Positions 1 through 9,293 of a stretch of 39,737 nucleotides of DNA are shown piece by piece. The translations under genes and the position numbers were made by a program. This stretch comes from CAYJAZ01 sp964371865. GTDB lineage: Bacteria > Desulfobacterota > Desulfovibrionia > Desulfovibrionales > Desulfovibrionaceae. Under the pieces are notes generated by a model, which saw only the letters and a program-made list of their open reading frames with translations, was not told where the DNA came from and made no database searches. Location: positions 1-39,737 of the forward strand of contig CAYJOR010000023.1 of NCBI GenBank assembly GCA_964371865.1, in the 5' to 3' direction. The number at the start of each line of letters is the position of its first letter. Within the stretch, counting starts at the first letter, position 1.

Positions 1-147
1 AATTTAAAGTGCTTAGTTTACTGCCTTGATAATTTTAGATGCGTTAACCCTAACAGCTTGATATAAAATAACTATGCCATGAGAAAAAATTATAATTATT
101 TGTAATTACACAGTGAGAAATATTAGGAAGTAATTATTGAAATATAT

Positions 148-2439
148 CTATTTGCTTTGATACGTCCAAACTCCATCCCAGTTACTTGGTGGGTTTTCGC
201 AGTAAGTGCTTGTTCTGAAGAGAAATACATTGTAGCATTTTTTGTATGTACCTGTGCTGACAAGGTTTTCAAATAATATTCTCGATTTTTGAAAGTTTCC
301 TTCAAAATAAAGTTTTTTAGCCTCGTAGAAGTCTTTTAATTCAATAAAAATTTCAGAAACCTCACTTGAATCAAGCGCAATATATACCTCAATTGCTTGA
401 TTTTTACCCTTTACCTTAATTGTATCAAGAGAAAATAGAATAATATCGGCAACTGTGCTCTCTTTAGTTCCATCAAAAACAGAGATTGTCTGTAATTCTT
501 CTGAATGATCATTTTTTTTCTGAATTTCTAAACACAAATCTACAGTATCTTTACTAAGAATTGTAGTCACACCATATGTAGAACAAAGTGATTCTAAACG
601 GGAGGTTAGGTTAACTGTATCTCCGATACAAGTATAGTCAAGTAGTTCATCACTTCCCATGTTTCCTACGTAAACCTTACCGGTGTGAAGTCCTGCACCC
701 ATATTGATTTGTACTTGATGCTTTTCTTCAAGTATTAGATTAAGTTCTTTTAGTGATTTTTGCATATTTATAGATGTTTGTAATGCTTTCATTGGGTGGT
801 TTTTTACATCTAGTGGTGCATTCCAAAACGCCATAATTGCATCACCAATAAACTTATCAACTGTACCTCCGGTATCTCGGATAAGTTTTGTCATTGGAGT
901 AAAGTAACTATTTAGAATTTTAACAATTTCTGCCGGATTTACCTTTTCAGATATGTTTGTAAAACCACGAATATCTGTAAATATAAGAGTTACTTCCCTT
1001 TCCTCTCCATTGAGAACAGCCTCACCTCTATCAGCAATTTGCTTAACCATCTCAGGTGCTACATATCGACTAAAGGCTTTGCGTAATTGCCTTTTTTGAA
1101 GATTTTCTTGCCAAAAACGAATAGCAACGAGAACCAACATAGTTATAAAAATAGTTATTAATGCGTACTGAGGTGAAATATAAGTACCTTTTGTAAAAAG
1201 ATGCCATGAAGAATAAATGCTCAGGCTTGAAAAAATTAGAAATGTAGGTAGATACACAAAAGCTGGTGCTAAACCAAATACAAAAGTGGTTATAATTCCA
1301 ATTGTAAAAATTATAGCTAGTTGCGCTGGAAGAGTCCAAGCTGGAATATGAATTGCTTTTCCAGATAATATTCCATCAATGACCGCTGCGTGTGTTTCAA
1401 CCCCAGGATAAATCAAATCTAGTGGTGTAGCCCTAATATCGAGTAGACCAGTTGCAGATGTCCCTACAAACAAAATTCTGCCTTGTAGTTCAGATGCTGG
1501 AATTTTTCCTTCCAAAATATCTTTAGCGCTAAAATAAGGGTATGTCTTTTTAGGACCGCGAAATGGTATATGAAATAAACCACTTGGCGTTACAGGAATT
1601 CGATATTTTCCTATATTGATTGCTTCTAAGCCATAAAAACCGGACTCTAAAACATAAGTATTTATATTTAAACCACGCATAAGTGAGCGCAAAGCAAGTG
1701 AAAGAAAAACTCTATCTCCTACTTTGGTTATAAGCGGTAGGGAACGAATTATTCCATCACGATCTGGCGCCGCATTTAGTGAACCAATTGGCGTAGTTGT
1801 GTAATACATTTCAAGTGGAAGAGTAATTCCGCTGCCTTCTATAAGCTTGTTTCTAGGATTGAGCGATCTATCAGTCATCCTATCTACTACCCCTTCAAAA
1901 ATGGGTAAGTTCGTAGGAATACTAGCTGCACCTTGCTCTTGTGTATTGTCTTTATTAAAACTCACATAAAAGCCTAAAACTGTAGGACTTTGTCTAATTA
2001 TTGTAGAAAGTAAAACATCATTATCTTTAAGATAGTTCGGAAGCCCTAGAAAGTCTATATCTACGTTAAAGTTATCTTTTAAGCTTTTTTCTATTATTAC
2101 AGGTGAAGATTTATCAGGTTCAACAAACATTATATCGAGCCCAATTGCGGCAGCTCCATTTTCAGTTAGAGCTTTCACAAGTTTTGCTACTAAGTGACGT
2201 GGCCATGGCCATTGACCATATTCTGCAAGACTTGCTTCATCAATATCCACAATAGCAGGTGTTTCAGAAGGTTTACCGCCCTTGTTCATGCGCAAATAGA
2301 TATCATATATACTACCATCATTATCTTGAAGGATATTTGGCATAGATATAAAAAGTAAAGAAATTGAAAATGTTATGAGTAAGCCAACAAAAAGGATAAA
2401 TTTCTTTTGTCTAATAAAAGGAGTTGATTGCTTTTTCAT
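148..2439 (-). CDS. CHASE2-domain membrane adenylate cyclase (class III)
   Basis: The 763-residue product is predicted to make cAMP in response to an extracytoplasmic signal. An N-terminal membrane segment (about residues 13-33) is followed by a periplasmic CHASE2 sensor domain (about 40-360), a group of hydrophobic segments (about 370-440), and a C-terminal class III nucleotide cyclase domain (about 475-640). The cyclase domain shows the first metal-binding Asp in FTDIRGF, the second in VDKFIGDAIMAFW, and the substrate/transition-state region DYTCIGDTVNLTSRLE. Lys in DKFIGD and Asp in LDYT fit adenylate rather than guanylate cyclases; this is inferred from family knowledge. It is the last gene of the minus-strand operon and starts 3 bp after the HlyD stop, so translation is probably coupled. 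This suggests that the signal and the secretion apparatus are co-expressed. The final ~60 residues have no recognised domain. Confidence 0.9.
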   Translation of the reverse strand: MKKQSTPFIRQKKFILFVGLLITFSISLLFISMPNILQDNDGSIYDIYLRMNKGGKPSETPAIVDIDEASLAEYGQWPWPRHLVAKLVKALTENGAAAIGLDIMFVEPDKSSPVIIEKSLKDNFNVDIDFLGLPNYLKDNDVLLSTIIRQSPTVLGFYVSFNKDNTQEQGAASIPTNLPIFEGVVDRMTDRSLNPRNKLIEGSGITLPLEMYYTTTPIGSLNAAPDRDGIIRSLPLITKVGDRVFLSLALRSLMRGLNINTYVLESGFYGLEAINIGKYRIPVTPSGLFHIPFRGPKKTYPYFSAKDILEGKIPASELQGRILFVGTSATGLLDIRATPLDLIYPGVETHAAVIDGILSGKAIHIPAWTLPAQLAIIFTIGIITTFVFGLAPAFVYLPTFLIFSSLSIYSSWHLFTKGTYISPQYALITIFITMLVLVAIRFWQENLQKRQLRKAFSRYVAPEMVKQIADRGEAVLNGEEREVTLIFTDIRGFTNISEKVNPAEIVKILNSYFTPMTKLIRDTGGTVDKFIGDAIMAFWNAPLDVKNHPMKALQTSINMQKSLKELNLILEEKHQVQINMGAGLHTGKVYVGNMGSDELLDYTCIGDTVNLTSRLESLCSTYGVTTILSKDTVDLCLEIQKKNDHSEELQTISVFDGTKESTVADIILFSLDTIKVKGKNQAIEVYIALDSSEVSEIFIELKDFYEAKKLYFEGNFQKSRILFENLVSTGTYKKCYNVFLFRTSTYCENPPSNWDGVWTYQSK

Positions 2440-2442
2440 TTT

Positions 2443-3768
2443 TTATTGCTCCCTAAAGGCACGATTAGAAACTCTCATAAGTGGTTTAAGTATGTAATCT
2501 AAAATGCTTTTTTTACCTGTAATGATATCAACCTCTGCTTGCATGCCGGCAATAATTGGGAGTTTTCTTCCTTCAAAAGGGAGAAATGTTTCATTTGTTC
2601 TAATTTTTACTATATAGAAAATTTGTCCTTGACTGTTTTCTAGTGTATCTGCGCTGATATGTTCAACTTTTCCTTTTGCAGAGCCATAAGTAGTATAATC
2701 ATACGCCGAAAATCTTACGGTTGTGTCTAAGCCAACAGATAGGAAGCCTATATCTGCCGGATTAAATCTTGCTTCGATTATGAGGCTATCATCGAGTGGA
2801 ACTACGTCCATAACAGTTCCACCGGGAGGAACAACTCCACCTATCGTCTTGTAATATATACGCTTTACTAGACCTCGGAGCGGCGAACTCAATTCTGTTC
2901 TTTGTACTCTATCGCCACCGGCTTTTAGTAGTTCATTCACTGAAATAAGCTCGGCTTGGACTGTTCCAAGTTCTTTTGTATATCGTAAGATTAATTCAGC
3001 TTTATATTGATTTATACTTTCTTGTTTTTCTGCTCTTTCAATTTCAAGTCTAGGGATTGAATATTCAAGCTCATTTAGGGTACCTTCGAGTTCAAGTACT
3101 GATTGCTCAATACTTAGAAACTCTAGTTCTGAAAATGCTTTACGCGATAGTGCTACGGCGGCTAAATCTCTCTGTTTTTTTACTGATGCCAAACGAATTT
3201 CAGCACTTGCTTTTTGAGCTTTTTCTTCAAGAATCAAGTTTTCAAGGGCATCGTATTGTAATTGTAAAACAGCATACTCCGCATCGCTTTGTTGTTTTAC
3301 TGCTTCTAAAATATTTGAATGTCTTTCTACAAGTGCAGGATTTGCTAAAACCTCATCAGGATAATTTACTGAAATAATTGTGTTTTCGTCTTGATTTTTT
3401 TCAGTTCTAATTAAAGCATCAAGTCTTGCTATTGTTGCTTTATAATCAAAGCTACGTTCAAGAGCTTCACGATATTGACTACCTGCAATAGTGTTTTCAA
3501 TTCTTGCTAAAAGTTGACCGGGCTCAACTTCCTCACCCTCTTTAACGAGTACCTCTTGTATTATACCACCTTCAAGGTTCTGAATTTGTTGAATACTTTG
3601 TGATGGAACTATTTGGCCATAGCCTCTAACAACTACATCTATTTTGGAAAAATATGCCCAGATTGTTAGTAAAATTATACAAATAAATACAAGCCAAACC
3701 AACAAAATTGATTTAGATTTTACTTGAGGAGACAAAGCTCTTTCACGAGGATTTAGATTTTTACTCAT
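2443..3768 (-). CDS. HlyD-family type I secretion membrane fusion protein
   Basis: This 441-residue periplasmic adaptor should link the inner-membrane ABC exporter to a TolC-like outer-membrane channel that is not encoded here. It has a short cytoplasmic N-terminus, one membrane segment (about 22-42), a biotinyl-lipoyl-like half motif (GGIIQEVLVKEGEEVEPGQLL, about 68-88), and a long alpha-helical hairpin (about 140-280, rich in Glu/Lys/Ala/Leu). The second lipoyl half and beta-barrel follow, with the family-typical segment EARFNPADIGFL near 330. The length is normal for the family. Its start overlaps the end of the ABC gene by 4 bp (ATGA type), showing tight coupling. It resembles the LapC/PrtE adaptors of adhesin and protease exporters. 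Confidence 0.93.
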   Translation of the reverse strand: MSKNLNPRERALSPQVKSKSILLVWLVFICIILLTIWAYFSKIDVVVRGYGQIVPSQSIQQIQNLEGGIIQEVLVKEGEEVEPGQLLARIENTIAGSQYREALERSFDYKATIARLDALIRTEKNQDENTIISVNYPDEVLANPALVERHSNILEAVKQQSDAEYAVLQLQYDALENLILEEKAQKASAEIRLASVKKQRDLAAVALSRKAFSELEFLSIEQSVLELEGTLNELEYSIPRLEIERAEKQESINQYKAELILRYTKELGTVQAELISVNELLKAGGDRVQRTELSSPLRGLVKRIYYKTIGGVVPPGGTVMDVVPLDDSLIIEARFNPADIGFLSVGLDTTVRFSAYDYTTYGSAKGKVEHISADTLENSQGQIFYIVKIRTNETFLPFEGRKLPIIAGMQAEVDIITGKKSILDYILKPLMRVSNRAFREQ

Positions 3769-5540
3769 ACAGCATCCCCGCTTAATTGTGAAACAGCACC
3801 TTTTATTACTTTTTCGACTCTAGCTTCCTTCACGATACGGCCATCTTGCATTACAATGAGTTTATCCACAAGCTGTAGCATAGCATTTCTATGAGTTAGA
3901 AGTATTAAAGTTTTATCTTGAAGATATGTGCTAAGTCTTTGAATTAATAAAGCTTCACTTTGTGCGTCTAAGTGACTTGAAGGTTCATCCAGTATAAGAG
4001 TTTGAGGGTTTCCTACTAAAGCCCTTGCAAGACCTACAGCCTGCATTTGCCCGCCTGATAATCCAACCCCATGCTCTTCAATTGGCATATCAAGACCTAA
4101 TGGGTGTTTTTGTGCAAAATCCATTACTCCACTTATTTTTGCAATTTCAATCAATGCACTTTCTGAAAAGGCTACATCATCAGGCCAAGCATCTATTATG
4201 TTTGAACGAATTGTGCCACCGAAGAGAATTACAGGTTGTGGCAGTATTCCCATATTTTTACGGATTGCAGCTAAAGGAGAATTTGAAATTTCTGTACTAC
4301 CATAAAAACAATGCCCTTCACTTGGCGTATAAAGTCCAGCAATTATACGTGAAAGCGTTGATTTACCAGAGCCAGTTTGCCCTATAATTCCTAGCTTATC
4401 ACCTTTTTTTATTGTTAGACTTAAATCTTTAATTGCTAAAGCAGTACTTGAATCTTGAGGGTAATAAAAGCTTATATTTTCAAGTCTTATATCAACTGGA
4501 ATTGCTCTTTTTTCTACGATTTGAATATCGTCAAAACTTGCTGTTTCATCATTAAGTAGATGGTTGAGCTTAGAAGGGTTCTCTGAAGGCAAACTTAATA
4601 AATTTTGTATGGATTTTAAACCAATACGCGCTTTGTAAAGATTACTAAGCATGGAAACAATTCCATTGATAGGCGCCATACATCTACCGAGTAAAAGCAC
4701 ACAAGCAATAAGACCGCCCATACTCATTGTTCCTGCATCTACTTGGTAAACACCTGAAACAACAATCAATACAGAAAGAAGATTATTTGTCAGCATGTTT
4801 CCGTTAGCTGTAAACACTCCTAATAGTTTAGCTTTTTTATTTGCTGCTGCTGCTTTATCTGTGTGCAGATCCCATTTTTTTATGAGAGATTTTTCTAATC
4901 TAGTTGCTCTAATTGTTTCGTAACCTGCTGCTACTTCACCAAGTAAAGCATTTTTTTTCGTTGTATAATAGAGCTGTTCTTGTGTTGCTTTTTCAAAAAA
5001 TTTTTGAGCAATTAAATGATAGATTATCATTATAAGAATGCAGATTAATGGAATTAATACTATCCAGCCGCCTATCATAAATATAATTGATAAAAACATG
5101 AGGATAAATGGTAGGTCAAGCACAGCAATCAGGGTTGTAGAGCCAAAAAACTCTCGCGCATATTCCCATTCACGCATTTTTGCCAGCACCCCGCCAATTG
5201 ATGATACCGGCTTTTCATCTAGTTTTACATCTAGAAGAACATCCATAAAAGTACCAAGCAATAGAACATCTGCATTTCTGCCGGCATCGTCTAAAAAATA
5301 AGCTCTTGTATTTCTTAGTAAAAAATCAAATATAAGAATTATTACAACTCCAATCGTAAGTACCCAAAGGCTTTCAAAAGCAGCATTGGGCACTATACGA
5401 TCGTACACATTCATGATAAACAACGGCATTGTAAGCGTGAAAACATTTATTATTAATGACGCAAGAGCCACATGTTTATACATGTGTGAATAGTGCCCTA
5501 TTAGACGCCAAAAGAAATGTTTTTCTAATTGTTTATTCAC
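3765..5540 (-). CDS. Type I secretion ABC transporter (permease-ATPase fusion)
   Basis: This 591-residue inner-membrane exporter should power secretion of the adjacent FecR/RTX-like protein. The membrane domain begins almost at once (first helix about 22-45) and has five to six helices up to about residue 300. The ATPase domain has Walker A GQTGSGKST (about 388-396), signature LSGGQMQAVGLARAL (about 490), Walker B TLILDEPSSHLD (about 512) and the switch His in LLTHRN. The membrane part (PLFIMNVYDRIVPN) matches the LapB/HlyB-like group, but the ~130-residue N-terminal C39-peptidase-like domain usual there is absent, as in PrtD-type exporters. It begins 14 bp after the FecR-protein stop and overlaps hlyD by 4 bp. 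Confidence 0.93.
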   Translation of the reverse strand: MNKQLEKHFFWRLIGHYSHMYKHVALASLIINVFTLTMPLFIMNVYDRIVPNAAFESLWVLTIGVVIILIFDFLLRNTRAYFLDDAGRNADVLLLGTFMDVLLDVKLDEKPVSSIGGVLAKMREWEYAREFFGSTTLIAVLDLPFILMFLSIIFMIGGWIVLIPLICILIMIIYHLIAQKFFEKATQEQLYYTTKKNALLGEVAAGYETIRATRLEKSLIKKWDLHTDKAAAANKKAKLLGVFTANGNMLTNNLLSVLIVVSGVYQVDAGTMSMGGLIACVLLLGRCMAPINGIVSMLSNLYKARIGLKSIQNLLSLPSENPSKLNHLLNDETASFDDIQIVEKRAIPVDIRLENISFYYPQDSSTALAIKDLSLTIKKGDKLGIIGQTGSGKSTLSRIIAGLYTPSEGHCFYGSTEISNSPLAAIRKNMGILPQPVILFGGTIRSNIIDAWPDDVAFSESALIEIAKISGVMDFAQKHPLGLDMPIEEHGVGLSGGQMQAVGLARALVGNPQTLILDEPSSHLDAQSEALLIQRLSTYLQDKTLILLTHRNAMLQLVDKLIVMQDGRIVKEARVEKVIKGAVSQLSGDAV

Positions 5541-5554
5541 GTTTTTCTTTATTT

Positions 5555-8491
5555 TTAAGGGTTTTGAGAGTTGGAAATTGAGTCAAATGAGTCTGTTGGA
5601 TCAACATTCACACTTGAGGCAAAGGATAATGTGTAAGAGTCCGCAGAAGATGAAGATTTATACACTTTATCTGTCTCGTCATAGGTCCATTTACTTGAAT
5701 CTACCACAACATCATCACCACTGATTTTAACTCCTAAATCTTCTAAAGAGCTAAAATCTTCAACATTTACGCCTGAGATAATAACCTCAATACCATTACT
5801 TGAACCAGCATTGATATAAACTCCATCTGTATCGGTTATTAGAATATCAAGACCGCTAGCATCGTGGATTGTTGGATTATTATTGGAATTTATTGTATCT
5901 AAGCCTGCTTGATAGATTACATCGTTACCGTGACCTGTCTCTATTCTACCTGTAGAAGCAGATTCTATAATAACAACATCATTACCGCCATACGTATAGA
6001 TATCGCCATTAACAGCACCTGAAACAGTTATTTTATCATTATTTTCACCACTTATAATGTTCACGCTTGAGTTTACATTTCCTGTTATATCAAGTATGTT
6101 TTCACCATTTTGCAAGCTTATGAAAGTATTTTTAGAGGCAGTATCAGTACCAAGGTCGCCAGTAATGTTTACTGTATCATCATTCATACCGCCGGTAATT
6201 GAGGTATTAGTGACGTTACCGTGAAGTGTAAGTAAGTTTTCACCGTCTCCAAGTTTAATTTCTGAGTCTTGTACATCACCTTTTATAGTAAGTGTATCAC
6301 TACCTTCATTAGTTTCAATTTTTGAACTAGAAATATTTCCGGTAGTAGAGAGCGTATCATTACCTTCACCTAATATTATTGTAGAATCAGTAATTTGTGT
6401 TATTAATTCAAGACTATCATCACCATCGCCGGCATCAATTTTAGCTGTAGAAAGTGTAGATATCTTGCTGTTATTTGGATTTTTTACATTTAGTGAAAGT
6501 GTATCATCTCCACTTCCGGTGAGTATTTCTGAATCTATTATATTTCCACTTAGTTCAAGTGTATCTTTACCATCTCCTGAGTCAATTTTAGAGCCTTCGC
6601 TCATTGAGTATTCAGCGGCTGTTACTAAGTGAAAATTATCTACTCTAATAGTGTCGTCACCGTCGCCTGTGGTTATTGTGCTGTTGTGCATGCCTATATT
6701 AGCACCATAAAGCATAGTACTAAGGCTAACAATATCATCACCGATACCAGTGTCTAGTGTACTATCAAACATTAGATATTGTTTATCTTCTGGATTAATT
6801 CCACCAGATTCATTATGCAAAGTTATTCCTATTGCGTCATTGCCATCGCCAGTTGAAATTTCTGATGAGTAAGTAGCGGCAACTACTAGGTTAGAAGCAT
6901 TTTCATCATCTATATAATCGTGCTTTGTATAATCGTGGCCTTGTACTGTTTTTGCATTTGTTCCACTAGCCGAGAATGTCAGTTTAGAGCCAATGTATAA
7001 ATAATCATTTCCTGCACCTAAACTTAAGTCATTACTATTGACTTCTGAACCGGAAAGGCGCACATGTTGATGTTCTTGAGCACCAGCTAAACTATCAACA
7101 AAACCAGCAGGGTATGATGTATTTTCGTCATAATCATTAGTAACTGAATCATAAACTTGAATTTTATCTGTATCATCTAGAGTATTAAAGAACCCTACAT
7201 AATATTCAGGATCCGGAGTTGGGTCTGGCGTAGGATCCGGAGTTGGGTCTGGCGTAGGATCTGGAGTTGGGTCTGGCGTAGGATCTGGAGTTGGATCCGG
7301 CGTAGGATCTGGTGTTGGATCCGGCGTAGGATCTGGTGTTGGATCCGGCGTAGGATCCGGAGTTGGGTCTGGCGTAGGATCCGGAGTTGGGTCCGGTGTA
7401 AGATTCACCGGAGGTACAACTTCCGCCGGTGCAGATGGAGTTTCGCCTACTTCATCAAATGGATTTGATTGTGGTAGTTCTGCTTTTGGTTCAACAACAC
7501 TAGCTACTTCGTTTGTGAATTCATCTAATGTCAAGTTATTTGTGTTTACTGCGGATAATGAACTTTGATTTGTGTTTAGAGCATCTGTAACAATATCTTC
7601 ACTTGCTTCTAAGTCATCACCGTCAACATTTGCTTCTTCGGTAGGTGTATCAGCTGCATCACTTGCTTGAGTTTGCGCTGTGTTACTATCGTCAGTTTCA
7701 GCTTCTTGTTCTGTAGAATCAGTATTGCTTTCGTTAGATTCTGTGCTATCTACTTTTACAGTATTAGCATTTTCTTCACGATCATCTTCTTCGTCTGAAA
7801 CTTCGCCATCAGTAGCTTGATCGGCAACAACTTCATTTGCGTAGGTCATAGCACTACTTGTGCTATCCCACTGCCCTTGACTTTGTGCACTTGTTGGAAT
7901 TTGAGTAACAAGTGAAGCATAATCTTCACCAACAGCTTCTATAAGACCGTCACGAGTTAGAGTATCTACCTCGAGCGGCGCGCCTGAACTGTCGTTAGAA
8001 ATATTAATCATCTGATATGGGTGTGTAAGCTCAACCTGCTGACCATTGCTATCTGTAATAACCATTGGTTTTTCTTCAGTAACATAGTAAGCAGAAGCAC
8101 TGGTACCATTTTCATCCGATTCAACAGTAAATTCAGTTCCTCGAATACCTACAGTCGCTAAGGGAGTAACAACTTCAAAAGCGTCCGGATTTAGTTTAAC
8201 AATCTCACCGGTTACGGTACGAATAGCACCTTCTGTAAGATCTACTATAAAGCTAGGCTCGTCATCAGCTGGCCCAAATTCATAATCAGAAAGCTTAAAC
8301 TTAGTGTTAGGAGCTATTCTTGATTTTGTGCCATCTCTATATTCAATATCAGCAGTAGTTTCAGAACCTGTTATAATTACATCAGATTCATATATTCCAT
8401 CGCCAGTATTAAGCTCTATGCGAGAACCATTTCTTTCAGCGTATATAGGACCGGTGGTATCGATAATGGTACCTTCTATTGTATTGTTCAT
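5555..8491 (-). CDS. FecR-domain, RTX-like repeat secreted protein
   Basis: This is the likely substrate of the adjacent type I exporter. I place the start at the ATG at 8491 (protein MNNTIEG..., 978 residues), because GGAG sits 6 bases upstream, inside the alternative ATG at 8503. There is no Sec signal peptide, as expected for type I substrates. Domains in order are: a FecR domain (about 25-150, with the diagnostic TPLATVGIRGTEF); an acidic Ser/Thr/Asp/Glu-rich linker (about 215-340); about 16 TPDP repeats (about 365-430); and a long beta-solenoid-like region (about 520-860) with many imperfect RTX-type nonapeptides such as GDGDDTIRV, GSGDDTLSL and GEGNDTLST. The C-terminus, rich in Ser/Asp and hydrophobics, is a plausible secretion signal. 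The role may be surface adhesin or signalling; this is inferred. Confidence 0.85.
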   Translation of the reverse strand: MNNTIEGTIIDTTGPIYAERNGSRIELNTGDGIYESDVIITGSETTADIEYRDGTKSRIAPNTKFKLSDYEFGPADDEPSFIVDLTEGAIRTVTGEIVKLNPDAFEVVTPLATVGIRGTEFTVESDENGTSASAYYVTEEKPMVITDSNGQQVELTHPYQMINISNDSSGAPLEVDTLTRDGLIEAVGEDYASLVTQIPTSAQSQGQWDSTSSAMTYANEVVADQATDGEVSDEEDDREENANTVKVDSTESNESNTDSTEQEAETDDSNTAQTQASDAADTPTEEANVDGDDLEASEDIVTDALNTNQSSLSAVNTNNLTLDEFTNEVASVVEPKAELPQSNPFDEVGETPSAPAEVVPPVNLTPDPTPDPTPDPTPDPTPDPTPDPTPDPTPDPTPDPTPDPTPDPTPDPTPDPTPDPTPDPTPDPEYYVGFFNTLDDTDKIQVYDSVTNDYDENTSYPAGFVDSLAGAQEHQHVRLSGSEVNSNDLSLGAGNDYLYIGSKLTFSASGTNAKTVQGHDYTKHDYIDDENASNLVVAATYSSEISTGDGNDAIGITLHNESGGINPEDKQYLMFDSTLDTGIGDDIVSLSTMLYGANIGMHNSTITTGDGDDTIRVDNFHLVTAAEYSMSEGSKIDSGDGKDTLELSGNIIDSEILTGSGDDTLSLNVKNPNNSKISTLSTAKIDAGDGDDSLELITQITDSTIILGEGNDTLSTTGNISSSKIETNEGSDTLTIKGDVQDSEIKLGDGENLLTLHGNVTNTSITGGMNDDTVNITGDLGTDTASKNTFISLQNGENILDITGNVNSSVNIISGENNDKITVSGAVNGDIYTYGGNDVVIIESASTGRIETGHGNDVIYQAGLDTINSNNNPTIHDASGLDILITDTDGVYINAGSSNGIEVIISGVNVEDFSSLEDLGVKISGDDVVVDSSKWTYDETDKVYKSSSSADSYTLSFASSVNVDPTDSFDSISNSQNP
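7207..7402 (-). repeat. TPDP-coding tandem repeat
   Basis: About 16 consecutive 12-bp units encode Thr-Pro-Asp-Pro. The units alternate in synonymous codons, so a 24-bp super-unit is also visible. The stretch separates the N-terminal FecR part from the RTX-like part and should form an extended rigid linker. Tandem DNA of this kind often varies in copy number by replication slippage; 12-bp units keep the reading frame. Confidence 0.95.
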
Positions 8492-8566
8492 ACAAAACTC
8501 CATTGTATCGTAAAAGACACAAAGATAAAATTATTTTATTAAACCATGTACTCTATTTTTTAGAAA

Positions 8567-8572
8567 TGTCAA
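8567..8572 (-). promoter_or_regulatory. Possible -35 box for the FecR/secretion operon
   Basis: TTGACA reads on the minus strand from 8572 to 8567, about 75 bases before the FecR-protein start. A -10 at 16 bases would be TACATG, which matches the consensus poorly. The promoter call is therefore weak and rests mainly on the perfect -35 and its position. Confidence 0.3.
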
Positions 8573-8726
8573 GTTTAATTTATAAATCTAATACGTAAAA
8601 AATCATATTCAATATCTTGTTGTTGGTGCTTTTCTAGCTACTTACTGTTTTTGCTTTTTATTATTTTTTATTAACTATTTTTTTATTTCTCTTTTCTGGG
8701 ATTACATATTTTATAAGACCTAGAGT

Positions 8727-8867
8727 GTGTTTATAAAATAATTAATATTGTCATTTTAGCAAGAAACAAGTTCTTTTTTATAAAAGACGTGTATCAAAAC
8801 ATACATAACTTGAATAAAAAAGATTTTGACGAAGTATAAAATACAAAAGAATTAATTTAGAAACATA
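8727..8867. repeat. MITE-like repeat, copy 1
   Basis: This ~140-bp non-coding unit begins with GTGTTTATAAA and ends with TTTAGAAACATA, so its ends are imperfect inverted repeats. Inside are GTGTATCAAAACATACAT at 8789 and TTTGACGA at 8825. The same internal landmarks occur in copy 2 with nearly the same spacing (62, 36 and 33 bases here against 60, 37 and 33). Its last 24 bases are identical to the end of copy 3 inside the island. No coding capacity is seen; it could be a non-autonomous element or the worn remains of an insertion sequence. Confidence 0.6.
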
Positions 8868-9106
8868 CCCTAACTATTTCTTGATATTTTTATGCTTTAA
8901 TTATATACTATATAAAATTAAGATTTTTTATCCTTTTGGCAAGAGGCTGTGTTTTTCTCAAAAAAGCATCAATAATATAGGTATAATTGAGTAAAAAACT
9001 CAAATAGAAGATTTTAAACATAAAATAAAGTTTTCAGTTATCTTTTTCTCTTTATTGGTTCATATTTTTATTATAGTATATTTATCAGATATTAAAAGAT
9101 TAGGCT

Positions 9107-9245
9107 GTGTTTCTAAATAAAAAAGATACTTTCATAATAAGAATAAGTAAGTTTTTGTAAAAAGAGGTGTATCAAAACACACATCGCTTTTATGTGAAAC
9201 TACTTTGACGATGCAGAAAGTACAAAAAAATCATTCTAGAAACAC
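9107..9245. repeat. MITE-like repeat, copy 2
   Basis: This second ~139-bp copy starts GTGTTTCTAAAT and ends ATTCTAGAAACAC, giving a clearer terminal inverted repeat (GTGTTTCTA/TAGAAACAC). It carries GTGTATCAAAACACACAT at 9167 and TTTGACGA at 9204. The sequence GGCTGTGTTT precedes it and also occurs alone near 8947, which hints at further end fragments. The rest of the spacer 8504-9293 is AT-rich, with no gene that I can support. Confidence 0.6.
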
Positions 9246-9293
9246 TGTGTAATTAGAAACCTCACTAATCCTTACTCATAAAGGGTTTATATT

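Noticed and set aside
61..147. Terminator of the secretion operon
   Set aside because: An A/T-only hairpin followed by six T on the minus strand is visible near 83-117, but its stem is too weak to support.
7207..7402. CRISPR-like array
   Set aside because: The repeats are contiguous 12-bp coding units with no spacers, in frame within the FecR/RTX-like gene.
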